From the NCBI GenBank assembly GCA_016840125.1, contig JAEOSY010000493.1, positions 1 through 10,172 of the forward strand: DNA of 10,172 bases, written 5' to 3'. This document shows, in pieces, positions 1 through 6,213 of this stretch. The position numbers and the translations under genes were made by a program. The notes under the pieces are model-generated. The model was given only the letters and a program-made list of their open reading frames with translations. It made no database searches and was not told the origin of the DNA. Position 1 is the stretch's first letter. The number at the start of each line of letters is the position of its first letter. This DNA is from Candidatus Helarchaeota archaeon (GTDB taxonomy: Archaea > Asgardarchaeota > Lokiarchaeia > Helarchaeales > HEL-GB-A).

Positions 1-283
1 GGATCACAATCTATTTAGAACTCATTGTTAGAATGAAAACGTTCAAGTTCCAAAAGTTGACAAACAAATAGATTTTAAGAAAATAATAAATAATTCCTTT
101 CGTATTTCCCCTCGATTATTGTAAGTACATTTCGCTAAAGCATCAATTCTTCTTTTCTTTTCAGGTGGATTTTTTAATGAGGAAAAGATCAACGCATCCT
201 CAAATACAATTACAAGACTTTTTAGAAGATCATGAGAATAACAATTAGAAAACTCCATTAGAATTCTTAGTTCCGTGTTTACT
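1..283. other. AT-rich leader region without a clear long gene
   Basis: This stretch precedes the radical SAM gene and contains no convincing long coding region. It holds A/T-rich tracts around 70-100, one short ORF with a good ribosome site (177-248, listed separately), and a minus-strand open frame that runs antisense into the radical SAM gene and resembles nothing I know. No obvious TATA box lies 20-35 bases before 284, so the promoter of the radical SAM gene was not located. Confidence 0.5.
177..248 (+). CDS. possible 23-residue small protein or leader peptide
   Basis: ATG at 177 is preceded by AGGTGG (163-168) with an 8-base spacer, a good match to the archaeal anti-Shine-Dalgarno. The frame gives MRKRSTHPQIQLQDFLEDHE followed by NNN and a TAG stop ending at 248. 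That is 23 residues: a basic N-terminus and an acidic, Gln-rich end, with no membrane segment. It ends 35 bases before the radical SAM start, so it could be a leader ORF on the same transcript or an independent microprotein. Only the ribosome site supports it; chance is quite possible in DNA this AT-rich. Confidence 0.25.
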   Translation: MRKRSTHPQIQLQDFLEDHENNN

Positions 284-1411
284 ATGGTAAAATATGAGAT
301 TAAAGAGTTCAAAACGATAATTAATAAAATGAAATATATCGACACATGGTGGTATGTTAGGTACACAATTAATGGATATCGTGGATGTGAGCACAGTTGC
401 TGTTATTGTGATGCACGATCAGAACGGTATCAATTGGATGGAGATTTTGGTAATACTATAGTAGTGAAGAAAAATGTGAAAGAGCAGCTTGACAAGCGTT
501 TAACACGAGCGAGAACATTTTTGCCTGATATTGTCGCTATGGGTGGTGTAAACGATTGCTACCAACCCGCAGAGAGAAAGTTCAAGAATACGAGGCAAAT
601 CCTTGAGGTGCTATTGAAGCATAAATATCCCGTTTCCATATCTACGAAATCAATCCTGATGCTCCGGGACTTAGATCTCTTCAATAAGATTGCAGAAGAC
701 ACCTGGTGTGCCCTGGCCTTTACGATAACCAGTGTCGATGAGGAGATCAGTTCATTTTTAGAACCACGGGCGGCAAGTTCCGAGGAGCGCTTTATGGCAT
801 TGGAGCGAATTAAAGAAGAATATCCCGCAATCCAGACTGGGGTTAATCTGCTGCCAATTGTTCCGTTTTTGGAGGACTCGGAAGAGAATTTGGAGGGCAT
901 AGTACGAAGTGCCCGTGAGGTGAAGGTGGATAATATAACATTTGGGGGATTAACACTCAGAGATCAAGCATCCTTTTTCTTTCAGAAAATAGGGGAGAAG
1001 TATCCCGACTTGGTGGGGAAGTTTCATAAACTCTATCAAGGGGGCTATGTGCCGAAGGACAAAGAGTATCTGTTGAAGATCAATCAAAAGATGGTGCAGC
1101 TATGCAATAAGTATTCGGTGCCATACCGCATAAGGCGGCGATTTATTCCCTCCGACTTTCGCCGGGTGAATTATCTAGTAGCTCAGGAGCTGGCGGACGA
1201 AGCGTACGAACGGCAACTACAAGGAAAGTATTACAATAATCATCTGTGGGCGTGCAACCACATCCATAATTTGACCGAATCTATCGCAGCGATAGCAAGG
1301 CGGGAGGAGTTAGAGACAATTAAGAACGTAAAGGGGAAAATTAGGGACGAAGTGGAGCGGTTAATCAAGAAGTATGATAAGGAAAAAACGTTGGAGAGCT
1401 ATTTCAAGTAA
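284..1411 (+). CDS. radical SAM protein, spore photoproduct lyase-like (COG1533/Rv2578c type)
   Basis: The 375-residue product has the radical SAM cluster motif GCEHSCCYCDAR. C35, C39 and C42 form CX3CX2C and would hold the [4Fe-4S] cluster that cleaves S-adenosylmethionine to start radical chemistry. The preceding YTINGYRG, the following SERYQ and an N-terminal KTIINK-like stretch fit the SPL-like family often annotated as DNA repair photolyase, whose substrate is mostly unknown. A true spore-photoproduct role is unlikely in an archaeon, so repair or another modification is only a guess. ATG 284 was chosen because the KTIINK region just after it is family-like. GTG 275 would add three residues; ATG 329 would remove that region. 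No good ribosome site lies before 284. The last third is Arg/Lys-rich. It converges on the operon that ends at 1444. Confidence 0.85.
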   Translation: MVKYEIKEFKTIINKMKYIDTWWYVRYTINGYRGCEHSCCYCDARSERYQLDGDFGNTIVVKKNVKEQLDKRLTRARTFLPDIVAMGGVNDCYQPAERKFKNTRQILEVLLKHKYPVSISTKSILMLRDLDLFNKIAEDTWCALAFTITSVDEEISSFLEPRAASSEERFMALERIKEEYPAIQTGVNLLPIVPFLEDSEENLEGIVRSAREVKVDNITFGGLTLRDQASFFFQKIGEKYPDLVGKFHKLYQGGYVPKDKEYLLKINQKMVQLCNKYSVPYRIRRRFIPSDFRRVNYLVAQELADEAYERQLQGKYYNNHLWACNHIHNLTESIAAIARREELETIKNVKGKIRDEVERLIKKYDKEKTLESYFK

Positions 1412-1443
1412 TTTTCCAAGGCTTTGGATTGAGGGGAGGGAAA

Positions 1444-2016
1444 TTAAGTTTCCTTGATAGGATTGTATTCGTCTTCTGTCATGCCGAAAGTCCAAGCGAT
1501 AGCGTCCCTGCATGAATGAACGGTATGCGGAACTGGAAGAACATAAATTTCATTTGTAGTTGCGTCTCGGACCTTAACTAGTTTCATGGGCGCTAGATTT
1601 TTACCCATATTAACTAGGATTAGCTGAGATCTTCCATCCTGGTCTTCAACTACGCCGCCCAATTCTCGAAATAACCGTTCAACGCCAAACTGGCGCATTA
1701 GAAGACTCCGAATTGTCACATTTTTGCAGTTAATGATCTCGCGTGCGGTAAGGGAGTCAAGTTTGAAAAATAATTGATAATCTCTAAGGGCGTCCAAAAT
1801 TTGATAGTCTTCCCAATGCCCCCGGCTTTTTCTAAAGAAATTCTGTAGATTCCCTTCATGTTTTCCTGTATCATCAATCCAGAAGAAATGTTTATTCCGG
1901 GTGATGCCTAATTTTTGATCATCCTGAAGCCAGAGTACCCCCCGCCAAATTCTAGGAGGGATTAAATGTTCTTTATTGAGAAATTCTTTCAAAATTTCTA
2001 TTGTCTTTTTATGCAT
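1444..2016 (-). CDS. DUF6745-like domain protein
   Basis: The product has 190 residues. The last ~80 (RQFGVERLFRELGG, a gap, then VLPVPHTVHSCRDAIAWTFG and an EDEYNP tail) match my memory of DUF6745, a bacterial domain of unknown function ending in a 'VPP....REAVAWTFG' pattern. Residues 1-90 are Trp- and Lys-rich and include WRGVLWLQDD and HFFWIDDTG; they may be a divergent front half of the same module. There is no signal peptide, membrane segment or metal motif, so it is probably cytoplasmic. Its ATG overlaps the stop of the upstream gene by one base (TAATG) and has no ribosome site of its own, so translation probably depends on termination of the upstream frame. Function is unknown; the bacterial flavour of the domain suggests transfer into this archaeon. 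Confidence 0.7.
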   Translation of the reverse strand: MHKKTIEILKEFLNKEHLIPPRIWRGVLWLQDDQKLGITRNKHFFWIDDTGKHEGNLQNFFRKSRGHWEDYQILDALRDYQLFFKLDSLTAREIINCKNVTIRSLLMRQFGVERLFRELGGVVEDQDGRSQLILVNMGKNLAPMKLVKVRDATTNEIYVLPVPHTVHSCRDAIAWTFGMTEDEYNPIKET

Positions 2017-2315
2017 TAATCGACGACCCAGGGATCTCTTTGGGTGATGGGGTCAAATTCGCGCTGTCTGATAACCTCATAGAAGCCAGGATCTAATTCA
2101 ATAGTGGCATGTTCCTCATGGACTAATGCAGCACCCTTATTTGCGTGTAAAAACATTGTAGGACCGCTCCTAAATATATCACCATTCTGTATCCGATGAG
2201 CATGTCCCGTGGCTTCCCCCATCACAATAATATCCGTTTCTAATTTCTTTGCTCTTTTGGGAAGTTTTTCAATCTTTCTGACGAGAACATCTCCTTGTCT
2301 ATACATCTTACTCAA
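2016..2315 (-). CDS. small conserved His-rich protein ('RQGDVL' family), operon partner of the DUF6745-like gene
   Basis: This is a 99-residue soluble protein with the pattern YRQGDVLVRKI near residue 5, EATGHAHR (34-41), VHEEHATIEL (65-74) and a PGFYEVIRQREFDP tail (76-89). I recall this as a conserved bacterial hypothetical family, but know no assigned function. H38, H40, H57, H66 and H69, the beta-rich pattern and the HxH/HxxH spacing would suit a small metal-binding beta-barrel of cupin type; that fold is inferred. TTG 2315 is the chosen start because GAGGTG (2321-2326) lies five bases before it, while the in-frame ATG at 2306 would be 14 away. It is the first gene of the two-gene operon and overlaps the next by one base. 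Confidence 0.7.
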   Translation of the reverse strand: MSKMYRQGDVLVRKIEKLPKRAKKLETDIIVMGEATGHAHRIQNGDIFRSGPTMFLHANKGAALVHEEHATIELDPGFYEVIRQREFDPITQRDPWVVD

Positions 2316-2320
2316 TAAAA

Positions 2321-2326
2321 CACCTC
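2321..2326 (-). promoter_or_regulatory. ribosome binding site GAGGTG deciding a TTG start
   Basis: On the minus strand the sequence reads GAGGTG, five bases, then TTG at 2315. This is the best-spaced start and argues for TTG over the ATG three codons later. Confidence 0.65.
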
Positions 2327-2364
2327 TTATATTCTCAAGGTTAGTGTTGAATTATTCAACCATT

Positions 2365-2374
2365 CTTTATATAG
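2365..2374 (-). promoter_or_regulatory. archaeal TATA box of the His-rich/DUF6745-like operon
   Basis: The minus strand reads CTATATAAAG, preceded by an A-rich stretch suited to a TFB-recognition element. It lies about 50 bases before the TTG start, predicting a transcript start near 2340 and a leader of roughly 25 bases that contains the GAGGTG site. It is one of the clearest promoter signals in the window. Confidence 0.6.
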
Positions 2375-2485
2375 TTTTATTGGAATTTCAATTCTAGAGG
2401 GACCATTGTTGAAAACATAATTTTAGGAAATACATAAAATTGAATCAGAAGAAAATAGTATCAATTAAAACTTGAGCGGGTAAAT

Positions 2486-3871
2486 ATGAGTAAACGAGAA
2501 AGAAGTATTGAAAAAATTTTAGCCTTATCATTAATCTCGCTGGTCTTTCTTCTGGGCTTGCTAGTAATACCAATCACAAAACCAATGACGGTCGAACGTG
2601 CAAAATTAGATTCTTCAATTAGATTAGAGGTTCAAAATGGTATAGATACGCCGAACATACTATATACTGGACATTGGGGAACCAATAATACCGATACATC
2701 AGAAGGTTTAGCACTAGATGGGAGTTCTGTGTATATAGTGGGTGACATCTATTATGGTCTCAGCTTTGGTAATAATGGATTTATCGCTAAATTAGATGCG
2801 ACAGGAAATCTCGTCTGGGAGGATATCTTCAATACGACGGAGGATGAACGGTTGAAAGCTGTTGAAGTTGATAATCAAGGGGATGTGGTTGTGGTCGGTC
2901 ACAGAGATAATGTGAGTACGAATTATGATGTGTTTGTTGTTAAATACAATGCGTCAGGAGAGCAATTGTGGAACAATTCATGGGATTCAGGATTTAGTGA
3001 TGATGAAGAAGCCTTTGACATTGTTGTTGACAGTAGTGATAATATTTACATTGCAGGATGGCTATCAAATCTCACCACAGCTGATTACGATCCTTTTGTG
3101 GTGAAATTAAATTCAACGGGAGACTTCGAATGGAAGGGTACATGGCTTAATGATTCAGCTGACGATCGGTTCTTTAGCTTAGCGCTAGATGGAGCTTATC
3201 TCTATTTGGCGGGCTATACAACCGGTTTTGGTGCTGGAAGTCATGATGTATTACTAGCGAAATATGATCTGTCAGGGAACTTACTTTGGAACGTGACATG
3301 GGGTGGAAGTCTGTCTGATAAGGGTGAAGGTGTGGCAGTGGATGCTTCACATAATGTCTATGTGACAGGGACCACGCTGAGTTTTGGTGCTGGGGAGAGC
3401 GATGCGTTCCTTGCAAAATTCAGCAGCGCAGGTTCTTTAATCTGGAACATTACTTACGGGACATCTTTGAAGGATCTGGGTTCTGATCTGGCAGTGGATA
3501 ATTATGGGTATATCCATTTGGTTGGTAGAAGAGCGCAAACTACGGGTATGATTGTTCCCTATGATGGCACCTACGCTATCTTTGATTCTTCGAGCAATAA
3601 ACTCTGGGATATGACTTGGGGAACTGTTGTGGGATCAGAAGATGGGAATGACGTGGTCACTGGGAGCAATGAGGTGTATTTCACGGGTCCTCTGTGGAAC
3701 GCAACAAACAGTAGTAATGACGTAGTTGTCTATGGATATCGCGTAAACCCTTCCAATGGAGGGTCGTCGATTCCTGGGTTTCAATCGAGCTGGCTGCTGC
3801 TTGGTCTGATATTCCTACTGGGGATACCTTCAATGCTGAACAAATCCAAAAAAAGACGAATAGAACTCTGA
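2486..3871 (+). CDS. secreted, C-terminally anchored SBBP-type beta-propeller protein
   Basis: The 461-residue product has an N-terminal basic stretch and hydrophobic segment (about 11-31), a signal peptide or anchor. Six ~50-residue repeats follow, each of the form 'D-F-V-K-(Y/L)-(D/N)-x-x-G-x-x-x-W-x-x-x-W' then 'D-x-x-x-(N/D)-x-Y-(I/V)-x-G', the SBBP/beta-propeller pattern. A half-repeat at the start (GHWGTNNTDTSEG to IVGD) and another at the end (DVVVYGYRV) would close one more blade, giving a probable seven-bladed propeller. The C-terminus has SSIPGF (427-432), a membrane segment (435-451) and a basic tail (KSKKRR), an archaeal C-terminal anchoring layout. Many N-x-S/T sequons suggest an N-glycosylated external protein. 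Its ligand is unknown; such proteins may bind partners or be structural. ATG 2486 has only a weak upstream GAGCGGG. Confidence 0.85.
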   Translation: MSKRERSIEKILALSLISLVFLLGLLVIPITKPMTVERAKLDSSIRLEVQNGIDTPNILYTGHWGTNNTDTSEGLALDGSSVYIVGDIYYGLSFGNNGFIAKLDATGNLVWEDIFNTTEDERLKAVEVDNQGDVVVVGHRDNVSTNYDVFVVKYNASGEQLWNNSWDSGFSDDEEAFDIVVDSSDNIYIAGWLSNLTTADYDPFVVKLNSTGDFEWKGTWLNDSADDRFFSLALDGAYLYLAGYTTGFGAGSHDVLLAKYDLSGNLLWNVTWGGSLSDKGEGVAVDASHNVYVTGTTLSFGAGESDAFLAKFSSAGSLIWNITYGTSLKDLGSDLAVDNYGYIHLVGRRAQTTGMIVPYDGTYAIFDSSSNKLWDMTWGTVVGSEDGNDVVTGSNEVYFTGPLWNATNSSNDVVVYGYRVNPSNGGSSIPGFQSSWLLLGLIFLLGIPSMLNKSKKRRIEL

Positions 3872-3884
3872 ACTATAAAATTCC

Positions 3885-3893
3885 TTTTTTTTT
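3885..3893 (+). terminator. oligo-T terminator after the propeller gene
   Basis: A run of nine T residues lies 14 bases after the TGA stop. Archaeal RNA polymerase terminates on such T-runs without a hairpin. Confidence 0.6.
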
Positions 3894-3976
3894 ATAAAAA
3901 TAATTAGAAGTTTCTGCTGTTGAGTCAGTAAAAAATATATCCAGATTCGTTCTGGAGCTAAATTTTTAATAGTTTT

Positions 3977-4037
3977 ATAAGGGCTTCCGATGAAATTGGA
4001 ATAAATTCTGTAATATTTCTTATCATAGCGCCCTTAT
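3977..4037. repeat. 8-bp inverted repeat in the convergent intergenic region
   Basis: ATAAGGGC (3977-3984) and GCCCTTAT (4030-4037) are perfect reverse complements, separated by 45 bases. Each also has an A/T-rich outer flank. It sits in the 245-base gap between two convergent genes, a gap that otherwise holds only the T-run and AT-rich DNA. It may be chance or part of an unrecognised small RNA or terminator structure. Confidence 0.35.
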
Positions 4038-4116
4038 TTAAATGCTATAGTTTAAAATAATCCTATAAATTTCTTAAATCTAATGAAATCAAATGGAATT
4101 TCGTCGCGAAATCTGT

Positions 4117-4557
4117 CTATTTTTTAGGCCAGATGTGAATCTTTTTGAATAGCTCGACGATGGTATCGGGGTATTCATGTTTTGGGAGTTCGGTAAAAGG
4201 GCACCATTCACAAGCAACGGCATCATCCATAGCGACTGGTGTGCCTTCAAATTGGTGCGTCACATAATCGACAATGATAAAGTGATATTTAAGTTTGCCA
4301 TTGGTGTCATAAATGATTTTATCCACGATATCTGCCACGTATTCCATTGCTAAAACTTTTAAACCGGTTTCTTCTGCAACTTCGCGAGCCGCGGCGATAT
4401 CAGTCCGTTCGTCGTAGCTAACCATTCCCCCGGGAATACTCCATAGCCCCTTGTCGGGTTCATGCCCTCGTTGGATAATTAAGATGGTGTTGTCTTTGAG
4501 CAAGCAAGTTCCGACGCCTAAGAGGGGGTATTCGGGATACGCTCGGGGGTCACCCAG
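4117..4557 (-). CDS. Nudix hydrolase (ADP-ribose/NTP pyrophosphatase-like), probable CTG start
   Basis: A perfect Nudix box GX5EX7REUXEEXGU runs from G44 to L66 (146-residue numbering): the G44 stretch MVSYDE, then R58 E59 with E62 E63 and G65. The Glu residues bind the metal used to hydrolyse a nucleoside diphosphate linked to another group. Preceding RGHEPDKGLWSIPGG is characteristic of the family's first half. The substrate is not deducible; housecleaning or ADP-ribose-type compounds are typical. The only normal start in frame, TTG 4503, would remove the conserved first strand YPLLGVGTCLL. The frame continues upstream to a TGA with only CTG (4557) as a plausible start, placed six bases after AGGTGA. 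I therefore give the longer form. It lies downstream of the paralogous membrane genes on the same strand. Confidence 0.8.
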   Translation of the reverse strand: MGDPRAYPEYPLLGVGTCLLKDNTILIIQRGHEPDKGLWSIPGGMVSYDERTDIAAAREVAEETGLKVLAMEYVADIVDKIIYDTNGKLKYHFIIVDYVTHQFEGTPVAMDDAVACEWCPFTELPKHEYPDTIVELFKKIHIWPKK

Positions 4558-4563
4558 TTTGAT

Positions 4564-4569
4564 TCACCT
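4564..4569 (-). promoter_or_regulatory. ribosome binding site AGGTGA before the Nudix CTG start
   Basis: The minus strand reads AGGTGA, then ATCAAA, then CTG (4557-4555). The TGA of this site is also the in-frame stop that bounds the Nudix frame, so translation must start after it. The next normal start codon is 54 bases later. Confidence 0.5.
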
Positions 4570-4637
4570 AAAAAGTCTGATTTTAATTGAAGAGGATCTG
4601 GTTGTAGTATCGTAATAGACCTTGTTTTTTAATTTTC

Positions 4638-5186
4638 TCATTTATATTTCTTTTTGAACTTCCAGATTAGCACTAGGGCTAAGATCTGTAATAGAAGACC
4701 AAGGGGTAATAAAATCCAGTAGAGAGTCGGAATTCCTAAGATGAAGTTTGTTTTATGATATATGAGAGCATAATCATGAAAATGATCGAGCCCCCATATA
4801 ATATAGCAACCAAAATCTTCCAAAGCTCCAAAAGTTCCAAAATTTCCAATGAGAAACGTTAAAAATAAGGATGCTTCAATGGACTCTCTTCTGCCGAAGA
4901 GTTGATAATCAGGGCGCTGGCTCTGACCATAGACAAACATTGTTAGGAAGGTTAAGGGGATTAGAAACATCATAGTCAAACCCCAGAAACCCCAGCCCCA
5001 ATCCCAAGCTCCTTCAATGAATAAAGGGGGACCCCAGATGGAGCTTTCCCAGACGGTTATGCCAACATAAATTGCGCCGTGAAAAAAAAAGGTAATGCCA
5101 AACGCCTTATGGAATTTGTAAAAGATAATCAGAGCAATGCCACCATATAAACTGAGAAAAATCAGAGCATAGAGCCAAGCTTCCAT
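4638..5186 (-). CDS. five-helix membrane protein, paralog A
   Basis: The 182-residue product has hydrophobic segments at about 4-23, 30-48, 63-88, 104-131 and 153-176 and a basic end (KFKKKYK), so an integral membrane protein. Landmarks shared with its neighbour are FYKFHK (23-28), QSQRPDY (88-94), ESIEASL (101-107), GTFGA, DFGCYIIWGLD (124-134) and GIPTLYW. The loop before the third helix is Trp-rich (WDWGWGFWG). No known family, active-site motif or transporter signature is recognised. ATG 5186 is supported by GAGG eight bases upstream. It is transcribed toward the Nudix gene and lies 75 bases downstream of its paralog, with its own possible TATA box in between. Confidence 0.8.
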   Translation of the reverse strand: MEAWLYALIFLSLYGGIALIIFYKFHKAFGITFFFHGAIYVGITVWESSIWGPPLFIEGAWDWGWGFWGLTMMFLIPLTFLTMFVYGQSQRPDYQLFGRRESIEASLFLTFLIGNFGTFGALEDFGCYIIWGLDHFHDYALIYHKTNFILGIPTLYWILLPLGLLLQILALVLIWKFKKKYK

Positions 5187-5230
5187 TTTAACATCCTCTT
5201 TTTATGAGATTATGTTTGTAATGTCCCCAC

Positions 5231-5242
5231 TTTTTAATTTTA
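5231..5242 (-). promoter_or_regulatory. candidate TATA box for membrane paralog A
   Basis: The minus strand reads TAAAATTAAAAA about 50 bases before ATG 5186, predicting a leader of about 25 bases that contains the GAGG site. A/T-rich composition makes this a modest call. Confidence 0.35.
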
Positions 5243-5261
5243 GGCTAGGATCTGATAGGTT

Positions 5262-5825
5262 CTATGGTTCGCATCCATATTTTTTATTATACTTCCTGAT
5301 CAACCAGAGAGATAGGATCTGCATAATAAGGCCAAACGGCAATTTTATCCAATATAAAGTCGGAATCCCTAAAAAAAACCGCGGCCCATGAAAAATGACA
5401 GCATATTCATAAAATTTATCTAAACCCCATATAATATAGCATCCAAAATCTATGAAGGCCCCAAAAGTCCCATAATTTCCGATTATTAACATCAAGACTA
5501 AGGAGGCTTCGATGGACTCTTTTTTCCCGAATATCTTATAATCAGGGCGCTGGCTCTGAGCATAGATAAACATACATAGAAAGGCTAACGGCACTGTAAA
5601 CATTATTAGGAGCCCCCAGAACGCCCACGCCCATACCGTACTACCGAAACAATAATATTCATCAAAAGGATCCCACATAGAACTTTCCCCAATAGATATG
5701 GCGACATAGATTGCACCTTGAAAGAAAAAAATGGTGCCAAAACCTTTATGGAATTTATAAAACATGATTAAAGCAATCCCGCCAAATAAACTTAGAAAAA
5801 TCAGACCAAAGAGCCACACATTCAG
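5262..5825 (-). CDS. five-helix membrane protein, paralog B, probable CTG start
   Basis: This 187-residue protein is a tandem copy of its downstream neighbour, about 60% identical by eye. It shares FYKFHK, QSQRPDY, ESIEASL, DFGCYIIWGLD and GIPTLYW and has the same five hydrophobic segments. They differ most in the loop before the third helix, where this copy has a FDEYYCFGS stretch with an extra Cys. The function is unknown. The only standard start in frame is GTG 5819, but CTG 5825 aligns exactly with the paralog's ATG (L-N-V-W-L against M-E-A-W-L) and has GGAGGT eight bases upstream rather than 14. The frame is closed by a TGA just before, so CTG is the best supported start. It is the first gene of the minus-strand block. 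Confidence 0.78.
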   Translation of the reverse strand: MNVWLFGLIFLSLFGGIALIMFYKFHKGFGTIFFFQGAIYVAISIGESSMWDPFDEYYCFGSTVWAWAFWGLLIMFTVPLAFLCMFIYAQSQRPDYKIFGKKESIEASLVLMLIIGNYGTFGAFIDFGCYIIWGLDKFYEYAVIFHGPRFFLGIPTLYWIKLPFGLIMQILSLWLIRKYNKKYGCEP

Positions 5826-5833
5826 TTTTCACA

Positions 5834-5839
5834 ACCTCC
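5834..5839 (-). promoter_or_regulatory. strong ribosome site GGAGGT before the CTG start
   Basis: The minus strand reads AGGAGGTTGTGAAAACTG, placing GGAGGT eight bases from CTG 5825 and 14 from GTG 5819. The spacing favours the CTG. Confidence 0.6.
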
Positions 5840-5869
5840 TACGTATAGAGAATACGGGGATATTAGCCA

Positions 5870-5880
5870 CCTTATAATTT
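5870..5880. promoter_or_regulatory. possible shared divergent TATA element (TTATAA)
   Basis: The 76-base gap between paralog B and the Cys-rich orphan has one strong A/T element, CCTTATAATTT, whose core TTATAA is self-complementary. Read to the right it predicts a transcript start close to ATG 5902, giving a leaderless mRNA. Read to the left it predicts one near 5849, with a leader just long enough for the GGAGGT site. The sequence fits both promoters, but use in both directions is inferred. Confidence 0.4.
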
Positions 5881-5901
5881 TCATACATTCTTAAAAAAGG
5901 C

Positions 5902-6180
5902 ATGGTCGTGAGTATAGGTGAGCGGGTATTTGATCCGCGGCTTGGATCTGATCGGATTCAAGCCTTATTACATAATTTTACATCGCCTACTAATTCCTGT
6001 CCGTATCATAACAAAGAGTTCCGCTCGACCTGTGCTCTGGATCCGTCATCGCGGAGAGTTTGGAACTGCCAAGGGATTAGTTTTATCGAGGGGTTTTGCT
6101 GCAACCACATCACGAACAAAGCGGATGAGATCGAAGAGTTAATCAAATTCCTTCAGATTTTTCCATTCAAAAAAAAATAG
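5902..6180 (+). CDS. Cys-rich small orphan protein
   Basis: The frame encodes 92 residues with C33, H36, C44, C56, C66, C67 and H69, followed by an acidic-to-hydrophobic helix (KADEIEELIKFLQIF) and a basic tail (KKK). The spacing CPYH, then C, then NC, then GFCCNH could bind zinc or an iron-sulphur cluster, but it matches no motif I can name. There is no signal peptide or membrane segment. ATG 5902 was chosen because it lies about 27 bases after the TATA-like element at 5870-5880, consistent with a leaderless start; GTG 5908 is the alternative. It ends 33 bases before the BKACE gene, which appears to have its own promoter. Codon use in this frame is ordinary, so I think it is real. Confidence 0.6.
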   Translation: MVVSIGERVFDPRLGSDRIQALLHNFTSPTNSCPYHNKEFRSTCALDPSSRRVWNCQGISFIEGFCCNHITNKADEIEELIKFLQIFPFKKK

Positions 6181-6182
6181 CA

Positions 6183-6192
6183 TTAAAATATT
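6183..6192 (+). promoter_or_regulatory. candidate TATA box for the BKACE gene
   Basis: TTAAAATATT is centred about 26 bases before ATG 6214 in the gap between the orphan and BKACE genes. This spacing predicts a leaderless or near-leaderless mRNA, in line with the lack of a ribosome site before 6214. Confidence 0.4.
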
Positions 6193-6213
6193 GGAATACG
6201 ATAATAAAATAGT

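Noticed and set aside
43..366. Minus-strand open frame of up to 107 codons (or 71 codons from ATG 258)
   Set aside because: It overlaps the conserved start of the radical SAM gene in antisense, has no ribosome site, and has no recognisable motif. AT-rich DNA readily gives such frames.
559..900. Minus-strand frame antisense to the radical SAM gene
   Set aside because: Lies entirely inside a well-supported gene on the other strand and lacks any family resemblance.
1415..1428. Small hairpin TCCAA-GGCT...TTGGA between convergent genes
   Set aside because: Only a five-base stem with no T-run of note; too weak to call a terminator.
5918..6142. Alternative plus-strand frame of 74 codons overlapping the Cys-rich orphan
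   Set aside because: Arg-rich and hydrophobic with no motif; the other frame has a better start context and a more protein-like pattern.
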